NCBI RefSeq assembly: GCF_042666615.1
Contig: NZ_JBHTDD010000030.1
Span: forward strand, 12,777 to 76,776
DNA from: KBS50 sp042666615
GTDB taxonomy: Bacteria > Actinomycetota > Actinomycetes > Mycobacteriales > Micromonosporaceae
Length of the DNA: 64,000 nucleotides
Direction of reading: 5' to 3'
This document shows positions 24,812-32,864 of this stretch, in pieces (the first letter of the stretch is position 1; every line of letters starts with the position of its first letter). The translations under genes and the position numbers were made by a program. The notes under the pieces are model-generated. The model was not told the DNA's origin, searched no databases, and saw only the letters and a program-made list of their open reading frames with translations.

Positions 24812-25216
24812 GAACCATCCCTCTGCCACCCGGACCTGACCCCCGGCGAACTCGTCGACCTGCTGTCGACCCACGGGCTGGGCCCCACCACGGCGACGCT
24901 TACCATCGCCGGCACCACCATCGTGGACATCGCCCCCGCCGGGATCGACAAGGCCTCCGGCGTCCTCCGCGCGCTCGACGTGGTCGGGGTGGCCGCCGAG
25001 GACACCGTCGCCTTCGGCGACATGCCCGTCGACATCCCGATGCTCACCCTCGTCGGGCACGGCGTCGCCATGGACAACGCCCATCCCGACGTCCTCGCCG
25101 CCGCCACCTCGGTCACCGACGGCGTCGAGGACGACGGCTTCTCCCGGTTCGTCGACCGGCTCGTCGACGTCCGGAGCGGCTACGCCGGTGCCCCACCCGG
25201 TCCCTCCCCGGGATGA
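24812..25216 (+). pseudogene. C-terminal remnant of a Cof-type HAD hydrolase
   Basis: The last 130 or so residues of a HAD-superfamily phosphatase: a cap-to-core stretch (CHPDLTPGELVDLLSTHGLG, TIAGTTIVDIAPAGIDKASG) and the C-terminal core motifs with the acidic motif IV intact (VAFGDMPVDIPMLTLVGHGVAMDNAHPDVLAAA). The N-terminal half with the nucleophile DxD and motif II is missing, and no start codon with a ribosome site precedes the homologous part. Relatives are about 270 residues. Catalysis is impossible without the nucleophile, so this is a decayed gene. Confidence 0.8.
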
Positions 25217-25324
25217 GTCCAAGATCCTCCCGCGGGGAGATTACCCAGCACCGCCACCGTTGATTGGCTGTCCGCGAACAGGACCGGCGAACGGCCGGAC
25301 CGGAACGGAATACGGGGGGTACCG

Positions 25325-25744
25325 GTGCCGAAACGACTGTTGGCGACCATGGGAGGTCTGATCCTGGCCCTGGGCCTGGCCGTGCTGCCGTCCTCCCCGG
25401 CCTCAGCCTCTGCCTACGCCTGCCGGAGCCCGAACTACGTCACGACCGAGTGGAACGCCGGGGTCTGCCTCACCACCGACGGCTACACCTTCGTCGGCGA
25501 CGGCGAACAGTCCAAGCGTCCCGGGACCTGCGACTACTGGCGGGTCTACCTGGTCAACAACAGCCTCACCGAGGTCTGGTCGAGCGGCAAGCTCTCCTGC
25601 GGCAACCGATTCGGCGAGGTGATCGCGAACGCCCGCGACAGCGTGAAGTTTCCCAACGGAGTCGCCAAGGCGAGGGTCAAGGCGTGGAACGGCAACACCG
25701 TCATCCTCAGCATCGACAGCCCCTGGCTGCACTACGCGTCCTGA
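25325..25744 (+). CDS. Small secreted protein of unknown function
   Basis: A 139-residue exported protein. A Sec signal (MPKRLLATMGGLILALGLAVLPSSPASASA) ends near residue 29. The mature part of about 110 residues is beta-rich and has four cysteines (YACRS, GVCLT, GTCDYW, LSCGN), which could form two disulfides, a common pattern in small extracellular actinobacterial proteins. GTG at 25325 is the first codon before the signal. A perfect hairpin terminator lies eight bases downstream, so the gene is a single transcription unit. I recognise no family. Confidence 0.7.
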   Translation: MPKRLLATMGGLILALGLAVLPSSPASASAYACRSPNYVTTEWNAGVCLTTDGYTFVGDGEQSKRPGTCDYWRVYLVNNSLTEVWSSGKLSCGNRFGEVIANARDSVKFPNGVAKARVKAWNGNTVILSIDSPWLHYAS

Positions 25745-25751
25745 TCGTGTC

Positions 25752-25793
25752 CAGCTCGGGTGGGTGCCCGGGACCGGGCACCCACCCGAGCTG
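25752..25793. terminator. Perfect 19-bp stem terminator between convergent genes
   Basis: CAGCTCGGGTGGGTGCCCG (25752-25770) pairs with its exact complement at 25775-25793 around the loop GGAC. It lies between the convergent secreted-protein gene and the NUDIX gene and would stop transcription from both sides. Confidence 0.9.
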
Positions 25794-25804
25794 ACCTCGC
25801 GGTG

Positions 25805-26308
25805 CTAGAGGCCGAGGTGCACCGGCTGGGTCGGCGTGCCCGTGGTGAGCAGCGCCGTCAACGGTGTGGCGAGGTCGCGGGGCGAGAACAGGTCAGTGCC
25901 GGCATAGCCGACGATCTCCGGGAGACGCCACCAGCGGAACTCGGCCAGGTTCTCCGCGGCCAGTTCGTCGTCGGTCAGATCGCCGCGGGGCTGGAAGTGG
26001 CGCACGCGGAGGAGAAAGTAGTCGTTGACGATGCCGTCGAAGCCCGGCGCGTGATCGGCGGCGACGATCTCCTGGTGCCAGACATGCGGCGGGTCGGCGG
26101 TGACCGTCAGACCCGTCTCCTCGCGGAGTTCGCGACGCAGGGCGGTCAGCCGGTCCTCGCCCGGCTCGATGCCGCCGCCGGGCGCCGCCCACACACAGGT
26201 CGCCTGGCCCGGCACGGCTGGGTGCGGGAAGACGAACCGGCACAGCAGGATGCGGTCGTCCTCGTCGAGCACGATCGCCCGGACGGAGCGGCGCAGCCGC
26301 GGCGTCAT
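25805..26308 (-). CDS. NUDIX hydrolase
   Basis: A 167-residue pyrophosphohydrolase of nucleoside diphosphate derivatives. The Nudix box is complete: from GGGIEPGEDRLTALRREL to REETGL (about residues 45-67), with G-x5-E-x7-REUxEExGU spacing. RRSVRAIVLDEDDRILLCRF gives the typical first strands; the C-terminal part (AAENLAEFRWWRLPEI) is the usual W-x-x-x-xE closing. Substrate cannot be read from sequence. ATG at 26308. It is convergent with the small secreted protein gene, separated by the strong hairpin. Confidence 0.9.
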   Translation of the reverse strand: MTPRLRRSVRAIVLDEDDRILLCRFVFPHPAVPGQATCVWAAPGGGIEPGEDRLTALRRELREETGLTVTADPPHVWHQEIVAADHAPGFDGIVNDYFLLRVRHFQPRGDLTDDELAAENLAEFRWWRLPEIVGYAGTDLFSPRDLATPLTALLTTGTPTQPVHLGL

Positions 26309-26426
26309 GAAAGGTCAGACGGGGCGGCGGAGGGAACGATGATCGACACGTCCGGACCCTACCAACGCCCACCCGGATCTGGTGGCGTGGTCTACACCGC
26401 GCGGACCCACCTCGCGCCCTCCGTGC

Positions 26427-26486
26427 CGGCGTTAACAAGGGGCCCGTCCATACGAACGGCGTTAACGAGTGGCCCGTCCTTTCGTC
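26427..26486. repeat. Two 30-bp direct repeats of the GTTAAC-GGCCC type
   Basis: The unit CGGCGTTAACAAGGGGCCCG (first 20 bases) with ten more bases occurs at 26427-26456 and again, with a few changes, at 26457-26486. Elements combining GTTAAC with GGGGCCC are, as I recall, dispersed in Micromonospora. The second copy contains the stop codon (TAA within GTTAAC) and the last codons of the glucosidase gene on the minus strand, so it also serves as that gene's end. Confidence 0.65.
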
Positions 26487-29128
26487 AGGATGAGGTCCAG
26501 AACCAGCGCCGTCCAGCCGGTCTGGTGCCACGCGCCCAGGCCGGCGCCGTTGTCGCCGTGGAAGTACTCGGGGAACACGATCAGGTCCTTCCAGTCCGGG
26601 TGGGTCTGGAACAGTTCGGTCGCCCCGTAGATGGGCCGCCGGCCGTCCTCCCCCGGCAGGAACAGCCTGATCAGCCGCTCGGACAGGTCGTCGGCGATCT
26701 CGGTGAGGGTGTGCTTCCTGCCTGACCGGGTCGGGTACTCGATCAGTAGGTCGTCGCCGAAGAACGCCGCGTAGTCACGCAGTGCCCCGATCAGCAGGTA
26801 GTTGGTCGGCATCCAGATCGGCCCGCGCCAGTTGGAGTTGCCACCGAACAGGCCGCTTGTCGACTCGGCCGGCTCGTACCCGACGGTGCAGACCTGCCCG
26901 CCGAGGGTCACGCTGAACGGTTCGGCGAGGTGCGCGCGGGACAGTGTCCGCAGCCCGTACGGCGACAGGAACTCCTCCTCGTCGAGCATCCGGGCCAGCA
27001 GCCGGACCATCTGCTCGGGCCCCACCATGGACAGCAGCCGCTGCTGCCGGCCGTCCGGGCCGAGCCGCCGGGAGCCGACCACCTCGGCGAACTCCGGTCG
27101 GTTGGCCAGTGACCAGCGCAGCCGGGCCGCCACGTCGGGCAGCCGGCGCAGCGTCTCGGAGGTCAGTCGGGTGGTGGCGGCCAGCGGCAGCAGACCCACC
27201 ACCGAACGGACCTTTAACGGCACCCGGGTGCCATCGGGCAATCGCAGCACGTCGTGGAAGAAGCCGTCCCCGGCGTCCCACAGTCCCTGCTCGTACGCGG
27301 CCGCGGCGATCAACGCGAAGTGTTCGAAGAACTTGGTGGCCAGGTCGGCGTACGCGTGGTCGTGCACGGCCAGCACCAGCGCCATGTCCAGCAGGTTCAG
27401 CGCGTACATGGCCATCCAGCCGGTGCCGTCGGACTGCTCCAGCACCCCGGCGACCGGCAGGGCGGCCGACCTGTCGAACGGGCCGACGTTGTCCAGCCCC
27501 AGGAACCCGCCCTCGAAGACATTGTTGCCGCCGGTGTCCTTGCGGTTGACCCACCAGGTGAAGTTGAGCAGCAGCTTGTGCAGCACCCGGGCGAGGAAGT
27601 CGAAGTCCCGGCCGCCGTCGATGGCGAACACCTGAAGCGCCGCCCAGGCGTGCACCGGCGGGTTGACGTCGCCGAACGCCCACTCGTACGCCGGGATCTG
27701 GCCGTTGGGGTGCAGGTACCACTCGCGCAGCAGCAACAGCAGTTGGCTCTTGGCGAATCCCGGGTCGACCCGGGCGATGCTCACGCAGTGGAAGGCCAGG
27801 TCCCAGGCCGCGTACCAGGGATATTCCCAGGGGTCGGGCATGGAGATGACGTCGAAGCTGCTCATGTGGGTCCAGGCGCTGTTGCGCCCGTGCCGGCGAC
27901 CGGCCGGCGGCGGCACGGCGGACGGGTCGCCGGTGAGCCACTGCCGCACGTCGAAGTGGTAGAACTGCTTGCCCCACATCAGGCCCGCGACGGCCTGCCG
28001 GGCCACCGCGGCCTCGGCGGCGGGGACGTCGGCCGGGATCAGCCCGGCGAAGAACCGGTCCGCCTCGGCTCGCCGGGCGGCCAGCACCGCGGCGTGCCCG
28101 GCCCCCAGGTCCAGCGTCGGCGCGGGCCCGGTGGCCGGCGGCGGCGCGATGGCCGCCAACCGCAGCCGGATCGTCGTCTCCCCGCCGGCCGGCACCTCCA
28201 GGGCGTAGTGCAACGCGCCCTTGGTGCCCCGCCGACGCGGGTTGACCGTTGCTGCGCCGGTCACCACGTGGTCGTTGATGCCGTCCTTCGGGTAGTCGCT
28301 GCGGCCCCGCAGCCCCCACAGCCGGCGGGTGTTGGTCTCGTTGTCGCACAGCAGCGGCTCCGGTGCGCCCTCCCCGGCGAGCACGAGTTGGCCGAGTTCG
28401 GCGTGGTGGGCGACAAGCGCGCCCGGCTCCCCCACGATCCGCGGGATCTCGATCCGGCCGGGCAGCCCCCAGGACCAGGTGTTACGGAACCACAGCGTGG
28501 GCAGCACGTGCAGCCGGGCCGCCCGGTCCCCCCGGTTGGCCACGGTGACCAGCAGGCACAGGTCGGTCGGCCCGGCCTTGGCGTAGTCGACGGTGACCGC
28601 CCAGTACCGGTCGTCGTCGAAGATCCCCGTGTCGACCAGCTCGTACTCCGACTCGTCGCGGCGGCGCCGCCCGTTGACCGCGACCAGATCGTCGTACGGG
28701 AAGGCGGCCTGCGGATAGTGGTACCGCCACCGCATCCACGAGTGGGTCGGTGTGGAGTCCTGGTACCACCAGTAGTCCTTGGCGTCCTCACCGTGGTTGC
28801 CGCCGGCGCCGTCGAGCCCGAACATGCGTTCCTTGAGGATCGGGTCGGCCTCGTTCCACAGCGCCAGCCCGAGGCAGAACGTCTGGCGCTCGTCGCACAC
28901 CCCGGCCATACCGTCCTCGTTCCACCGGTACGCGCGGGACCGGGCGTGGTCGTGCGGGAAGTAGCCCCAGGCGGTGCCGTGCTCGCTGTAGTCCTCGCGG
29001 ACCGTCCCCCAGGCACGCTCGGCCAGGTACGGGCCCCAGTCCCGCCACGGCCGCTCACCGGCGTCGGCCTCGGCGAGCCGCAACCGCTCGGGGTCGGCGG
29101 GGCTGGTCGGGGGCGGCACGGCCGACAT
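26462..29128 (-). CDS. Large MGH1/GH63-type glucosidase
   Basis: An 888-residue cytoplasmic protein of the mannosylglycerate-hydrolase/GH63-like group, an (alpha/alpha)6-barrel family acting on alpha-glucosides. An N-terminal region begins RPWRDWGPYLAERAWGTVREDYSEHGTAWGYFPHDHARSRAYRWNEDG; the barrel from about residue 400 on contains SFDVISMPDPWEYPWYAAWDLAFHC (Asp in WAAWDLAF is typical), QIPAYEWAFGDVNPPVHAWA, and near the end RGPIWMPTNYLLI. The ATG at 29128 is chosen because CGGAGGTG precedes it; the open frame reaching 30118 runs through the divergent gene and is not coding. Last codons lie in a dispersed repeat. Divergent from a debranching-type gene, it probably acts on glycogen-derived or compatible-solute glucosides; substrate uncertain. 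Confidence 0.85.
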   Translation of the reverse strand: MSAVPPPTSPADPERLRLAEADAGERPWRDWGPYLAERAWGTVREDYSEHGTAWGYFPHDHARSRAYRWNEDGMAGVCDERQTFCLGLALWNEADPILKERMFGLDGAGGNHGEDAKDYWWYQDSTPTHSWMRWRYHYPQAAFPYDDLVAVNGRRRRDESEYELVDTGIFDDDRYWAVTVDYAKAGPTDLCLLVTVANRGDRAARLHVLPTLWFRNTWSWGLPGRIEIPRIVGEPGALVAHHAELGQLVLAGEGAPEPLLCDNETNTRRLWGLRGRSDYPKDGINDHVVTGAATVNPRRRGTKGALHYALEVPAGGETTIRLRLAAIAPPPATGPAPTLDLGAGHAAVLAARRAEADRFFAGLIPADVPAAEAAVARQAVAGLMWGKQFYHFDVRQWLTGDPSAVPPPAGRRHGRNSAWTHMSSFDVISMPDPWEYPWYAAWDLAFHCVSIARVDPGFAKSQLLLLLREWYLHPNGQIPAYEWAFGDVNPPVHAWAALQVFAIDGGRDFDFLARVLHKLLLNFTWWVNRKDTGGNNVFEGGFLGLDNVGPFDRSAALPVAGVLEQSDGTGWMAMYALNLLDMALVLAVHDHAYADLATKFFEHFALIAAAAYEQGLWDAGDGFFHDVLRLPDGTRVPLKVRSVVGLLPLAATTRLTSETLRRLPDVAARLRWSLANRPEFAEVVGSRRLGPDGRQQRLLSMVGPEQMVRLLARMLDEEEFLSPYGLRTLSRAHLAEPFSVTLGGQVCTVGYEPAESTSGLFGGNSNWRGPIWMPTNYLLIGALRDYAAFFGDDLLIEYPTRSGRKHTLTEIADDLSERLIRLFLPGEDGRRPIYGATELFQTHPDWKDLIVFPEYFHGDNGAGLGAWHQTGWTALVLDLILTKGRATR

Positions 29129-29171
29129 CACCTCCGGTACTCGATCTTTCGTCAGCGGGTTGACCACATGG

Positions 29172-29183
29172 GGAAATGTTTCC
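29172..29183. promoter_or_regulatory. Inverted repeat in divergent promoter of glucan genes
   Basis: GGAAA-TG-TTTCC lies in the 100-bp region between the divergent glucosidase and debranching-type genes. It is the only clear palindrome there and is AT-richer than its surroundings, so it may be an operator or part of a promoter. Confidence 0.4.
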
Positions 29184-29228
29184 GGGGCATGGTACGGGTA
29201 CCGCCACGCCCGACCCTTGGAGGAGCAT

Positions 29229-31190
29229 GTGATCGAGATCCGGTTCGGCCCGCAGGTCTGCACCGACCTGGCCGCCGGCACCGCCCGCGAGTGGCTGGTC
29301 ACCGACGGCGTCGGCGGGTACGCCATGGGCACCGTGTCCGGTGTCCGGACCCGCCGGTACCACGGCCTGCTGGTGGTGGCCGGCGACGTGCCGGCGTACC
29401 GCCGGATGGGGCTGGTGTCCCTGGACCCGGCGGTGACGCTGCCCTCCGGCGCCCGGGTCCGGCTGGGCGGGCACGAGTGGGCCGACGGCACGGTCGATCC
29501 GCGCGGCTTCGACCTGCTGGAACGCTTCGATCTCGACGACGGCCTGCCGCGCTGGCGGTGGCGGATCGGCGACGTGGTGATCGAACGTGAGCTGGCGATG
29601 ACGCGCGGCCGGGCGGCGGTCGCGGTGGTGCACCGGTTGCTCTCCGGTCCCCCGGTGCGCCTGGACCTGGCCGCGGTGTGCACCTGGCGGGACGCGCACG
29701 GCGAGCGCCGGGCCGACGGGCCGGGCCTGGACATGGCACCGGCCGCCGGTGGCGTGGTCGTCGACCGGGCGGTCCGGCTGCACGGCCCGGGGTGGCGGCC
29801 GGCGGGCCAGTGGTGGCACGGCGTACGGCACCGGACGGAGGCCGAGCGGGGGCTGACCGCCGAGGAGGACCTGTGGCACGCCGGCGGGTTCACCGCGGAG
29901 CTGGCCGGGCCGGGCGCGACGTGCGAGGTGCTGGCCTGGGCGGACAACACCGGGACGGGCGGCTCCGGGGCGGGCGGGCTGGCCGACCCGCCGCCGCCCG
30001 CGACGGAGGTGATCGCGGCGGCCCGGCGGCGAACCCGGGCGGTGCTGGCCGGCGCCCGGCCGGCCGACGCGGTCGAGGCCACCCTGGCGCTGGCCGCCGA
30101 CGCGTTCGTGGTCGACACGCCGGCCGGACCGGACGTGGTGGCCGGCTATCCGTGGTTCGGGGCGTGGTCGCGAGACACGATGACCGCGTACGAGGGGTTG
30201 TTCCTGTGCACCGGCCGGGCCGACGAGGGACGGGACCTGCTGCGGGCCTACGCGGCAACCGTCTCGGAGGGCATGCTGGCCAACACGGCGGACACCGGCC
30301 AGGTCGAGTACAACACCGTGGACGCGAGCCTGTGGTTCCTGCACGCCGTGGCCCGGCACGTGACCGTCACCGGGGACACCGATCTGGCCGCCGAGCTGCT
30401 GCCGGCGCTGCGGTCGGTGGTCGACGGGCATCTGGCGGGCACCCGGTACGGCATCCGGGTCGACACCGACGGGCTGCTCACCTCCGGCGCCCCGGGCACG
30501 GCACTGACCTGGATGGATGCCCGCGTGGACGGGCGGCCGGTGACCCGGCGGGCCGGCAAGCCGGTGGAGGTCAACGCGTTGTGGGTCAACGGGCTGGCCG
30601 GGGTGGCCGCGCTGGCCAACCGGGTGGCGGGCGGGGCGGGGCCGGTGACCGCCGCCCGCGAACGTGCCGTCGAGGCGTTCCGGCGCCGGTTTCCCGCGCC
30701 GACCGGTTGGCTCCACGACGTGGTGGACGCGCCGGCGCCGGCCTATCCGCGGGGGGTGGCGGCGGAGGACGACGACCTGCTGCGGCCCAACCAGTTGCTG
30801 GCGTGGTCGCTGCCGGCCGCCCCGCTGACCCCGGACGCCCGGACGCTCGGCGTGCTGGCCGCCGGGTTGCTGACCCCGCTCGGCCCGCGCAGCCTGGCGC
30901 CGGACAGTCCGGGCTTCCTCGGCCGGCACCGGGGTGGTCCGGCCGATCGGGACGCCGCCTACCACCAGGGCACCGTCTGGCCGTGGTTGATCGGCCCGTA
31001 CGCGGACGCCGCCCGGCGGGCCGGCGTGCCAATCGACGAGCTATTTACGGGCATAGATTCTCATTTGCCCGAGTTCGGCCTAGGATCGGTGAGCGAGACC
31101 GCGGACGGGCTCGCCCCGCACACCGCCACCGGCTGCCCCTTCCAGGCCTGGTCGGTCGCCGAGGTGCTGCGCGCCCGACGGACGGCGTGA
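29229..31190 (+). CDS. Glycogen debranching-type amylo-alpha-1,6-glucosidase
   Basis: A 653-residue enzyme of the GDE family (GH133-like). The N-terminal beta domain starts WLVTDGVGGYAMGTVSGVRTRRYHGLLV (about residues 20-50), a family signature. The C-terminal (alpha/alpha)6 barrel from about residue 280 holds AGYPWFGAWSRDTMTAYEGLFL, GQVEYNTVDASLWF, PVEVNALWVNGLAG, RPNQLLAWSLP and AYHQGTVWPWLIGPYADA, all conserved in bacterial GDE proteins. It would remove alpha-1,6 branches from an alpha-glucan. GTG at 29229 follows GGAGG by five bases. The glycosyltransferase gene follows 142 bases on; the glucosidase gene is divergent. The three form a conserved type of alpha-glucan metabolism cluster. Confidence 0.88.
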   Translation: MIEIRFGPQVCTDLAAGTAREWLVTDGVGGYAMGTVSGVRTRRYHGLLVVAGDVPAYRRMGLVSLDPAVTLPSGARVRLGGHEWADGTVDPRGFDLLERFDLDDGLPRWRWRIGDVVIERELAMTRGRAAVAVVHRLLSGPPVRLDLAAVCTWRDAHGERRADGPGLDMAPAAGGVVVDRAVRLHGPGWRPAGQWWHGVRHRTEAERGLTAEEDLWHAGGFTAELAGPGATCEVLAWADNTGTGGSGAGGLADPPPPATEVIAAARRRTRAVLAGARPADAVEATLALAADAFVVDTPAGPDVVAGYPWFGAWSRDTMTAYEGLFLCTGRADEGRDLLRAYAATVSEGMLANTADTGQVEYNTVDASLWFLHAVARHVTVTGDTDLAAELLPALRSVVDGHLAGTRYGIRVDTDGLLTSGAPGTALTWMDARVDGRPVTRRAGKPVEVNALWVNGLAGVAALANRVAGGAGPVTAARERAVEAFRRRFPAPTGWLHDVVDAPAPAYPRGVAAEDDDLLRPNQLLAWSLPAAPLTPDARTLGVLAAGLLTPLGPRSLAPDSPGFLGRHRGGPADRDAAYHQGTVWPWLIGPYADAARRAGVPIDELFTGIDSHLPEFGLGSVSETADGLAPHTATGCPFQAWSVAEVLRARRTA

Positions 31191-31332
31191 CCTCGTCACA
31201 TCGCCGAAACCGCTTCGTCTCCGCCGGTTTTCCGGCGTTCGGCAGGATGGTTCCTATCCCGATGACGTGAGGTGGCGCCCCACCGGCGCCCGATGCTGCG
31301 CGCGGTGGGCCGACGGAGAAGGGGGCGTGCGG

Positions 31333-32646
31333 ATGCCAGTCAGCGCCGAGGTGATCGACATCCAGACGGCCACGCGGCGGCGGGTGCTGCTGCTGTCCTG
31401 GGAATACCCGCCGGTGCTGGTCGGCGGCCTGGGTCGGCACGTACACGCCCTGTCGCTCGCGCTGACCGCCGCCGGGCACGAGGTCACCGTGGTGACCCGG
31501 CACGCCGCCGGGGCGCCGGTTGAGGAGTACGTCGACGGTGTCCGCGTCCTGCGCGCGCCCGAGGACCCGGTCAGCTTCCCGCTGGCCACCCCGTCCCTGC
31601 TGGCCTGGACGATGGCGTTCAACCACACGCTGACCCGCACGGCACTGCGGGCCGCCGCCACCGACCGGTACGACGTCATCCACGCGCACGACTGGCTGGT
31701 CGCGCACACCGCGGTCACCCTCGCCGAGCACCTCGACCTGCCGCTGGTCACCACCATCCACGCCACCGAGGCCGGCCGGCACCAGGGCTGGCTGCCCGGC
31801 GAGCTGAACAAGGCGATCCACTCGGTGGAGCACTGGCTCGCCCACGAGTCCAGCCGGGTCATCGTCTGCTCCGGCTACATGCGCGACGAGGTGACCGGCC
31901 TGTTCGACCTGCCGGCCGGACGGATCGCCGTGGTGCCCAACGGCGTCGACGACCGCGCCTGGCGGGCCCGGTCACAGGCGGTCGCCGCGGCCCGCGGCCG
32001 GTACGCCGGCGACGGTCCGCTTGTCGGCTTCGCCGGCCGGCTGGTGTACGAGAAGGGCGTGCAACACCTGGTCCGGGCGGTGCCCCGGCTACGCCAACGG
32101 CATCCGGACCTGCGGGTGCTGGTCGCCGGGGACGGGCCGTACCGCGCCGAGTTGCAGGAGGAGGCCCGCCGGCTGCGGCTGGAGCACACCGTCCGGTTCA
32201 TCGGCTTCCTGTCGGAGAAGCAGTTGCCGGCCGTGCTCGGCGCCACCGACGCCACCGTGGTGCCCAGCCTCTACGAGCCGTTCGGGATGATCGCCCTGGA
32301 GGCGGCGGCGGCCGGCGCGCCGCTCGCGGTCGCCGCCACCGGCGGTCTGGCCGAGATTGTCCAGCCCGGCGTCACCGGGGTGACCTTCCCGCACAGCGAC
32401 CCGGACGCTCTCGCCAGCGCCGTCGGCACCCTGCTCGACGACGAGGTTTTCGCCCGCCGGGTGGCCCGCCGCGCCCGGAACATGGTCGGCAGGCGGTACG
32501 GCTGGCCGTCGATCGCCGCCCGCACGGCGGCGGTCTACGCCGACGCGGTGCGCGACCGTTCCGAGCCGCGTCCACCCGGCCAGTTCCGTGCCCGCATCGT
32601 GGTCCCTGAGGGCAACCTGTTCACCCCGGCCGGCCTGGCCTCCTGA
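31333..32646 (+). CDS. GT4 glycosyltransferase, glycogen synthase-like
   Basis: A 437-residue GT-B fold retaining glycosyltransferase. The N-terminal nucleotide-sugar/acceptor loop is SWEYPPVLVGGLGRHVHALSLAL (about residues 22-44); the C-terminal donor domain has VGFAGRLVYEKGVQHLV, VLVAGDGP, FIGFLSEKQLPAVLGATDATVVPS and the E-x7-E motif EPFGMIALEAAAAGAPLAV. These fit actinobacterial alpha-glucan synthases of the GlgM/GlgA-like GT4 group. It follows the debranching-type gene on the same strand. ATG at 31333 or GTG at 31327 are both possible after GAAGGGGG. Donor (ADP-, UDP- or GDP-sugar) cannot be told. Confidence 0.85.
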   Translation: MPVSAEVIDIQTATRRRVLLLSWEYPPVLVGGLGRHVHALSLALTAAGHEVTVVTRHAAGAPVEEYVDGVRVLRAPEDPVSFPLATPSLLAWTMAFNHTLTRTALRAAATDRYDVIHAHDWLVAHTAVTLAEHLDLPLVTTIHATEAGRHQGWLPGELNKAIHSVEHWLAHESSRVIVCSGYMRDEVTGLFDLPAGRIAVVPNGVDDRAWRARSQAVAAARGRYAGDGPLVGFAGRLVYEKGVQHLVRAVPRLRQRHPDLRVLVAGDGPYRAELQEEARRLRLEHTVRFIGFLSEKQLPAVLGATDATVVPSLYEPFGMIALEAAAAGAPLAVAATGGLAEIVQPGVTGVTFPHSDPDALASAVGTLLDDEVFARRVARRARNMVGRRYGWPSIAARTAAVYADAVRDRSEPRPPGQFRARIVVPEGNLFTPAGLAS

Positions 32647-32864
32647 CGGCATGATCTGGGGCGCGACGGCCCCCGACCTCCGCGATCCTGGCATTTCGGC
32701 CCCAACGAAAGGGATGAAGCGCACGTCTCGACGACCCGGATCGCAATCTGGGCGTGGGCTTCGACCCCGCGTGCGCGATCCCTGATCAGTGCGCTGCTCA
32801 GCGGATGCGTACCTCCGGCACGGCTCGATATCGTTTACCCCGAGTCACGTTCTGGAGGCGGGTG

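Noticed and set aside
29129..30118. N-terminal extension of the glucosidase frame
   Set aside because: It lies antisense to the debranching-type gene, is Ser/Arg/Pro-rich, and a good ribosome site marks the start at 29128.
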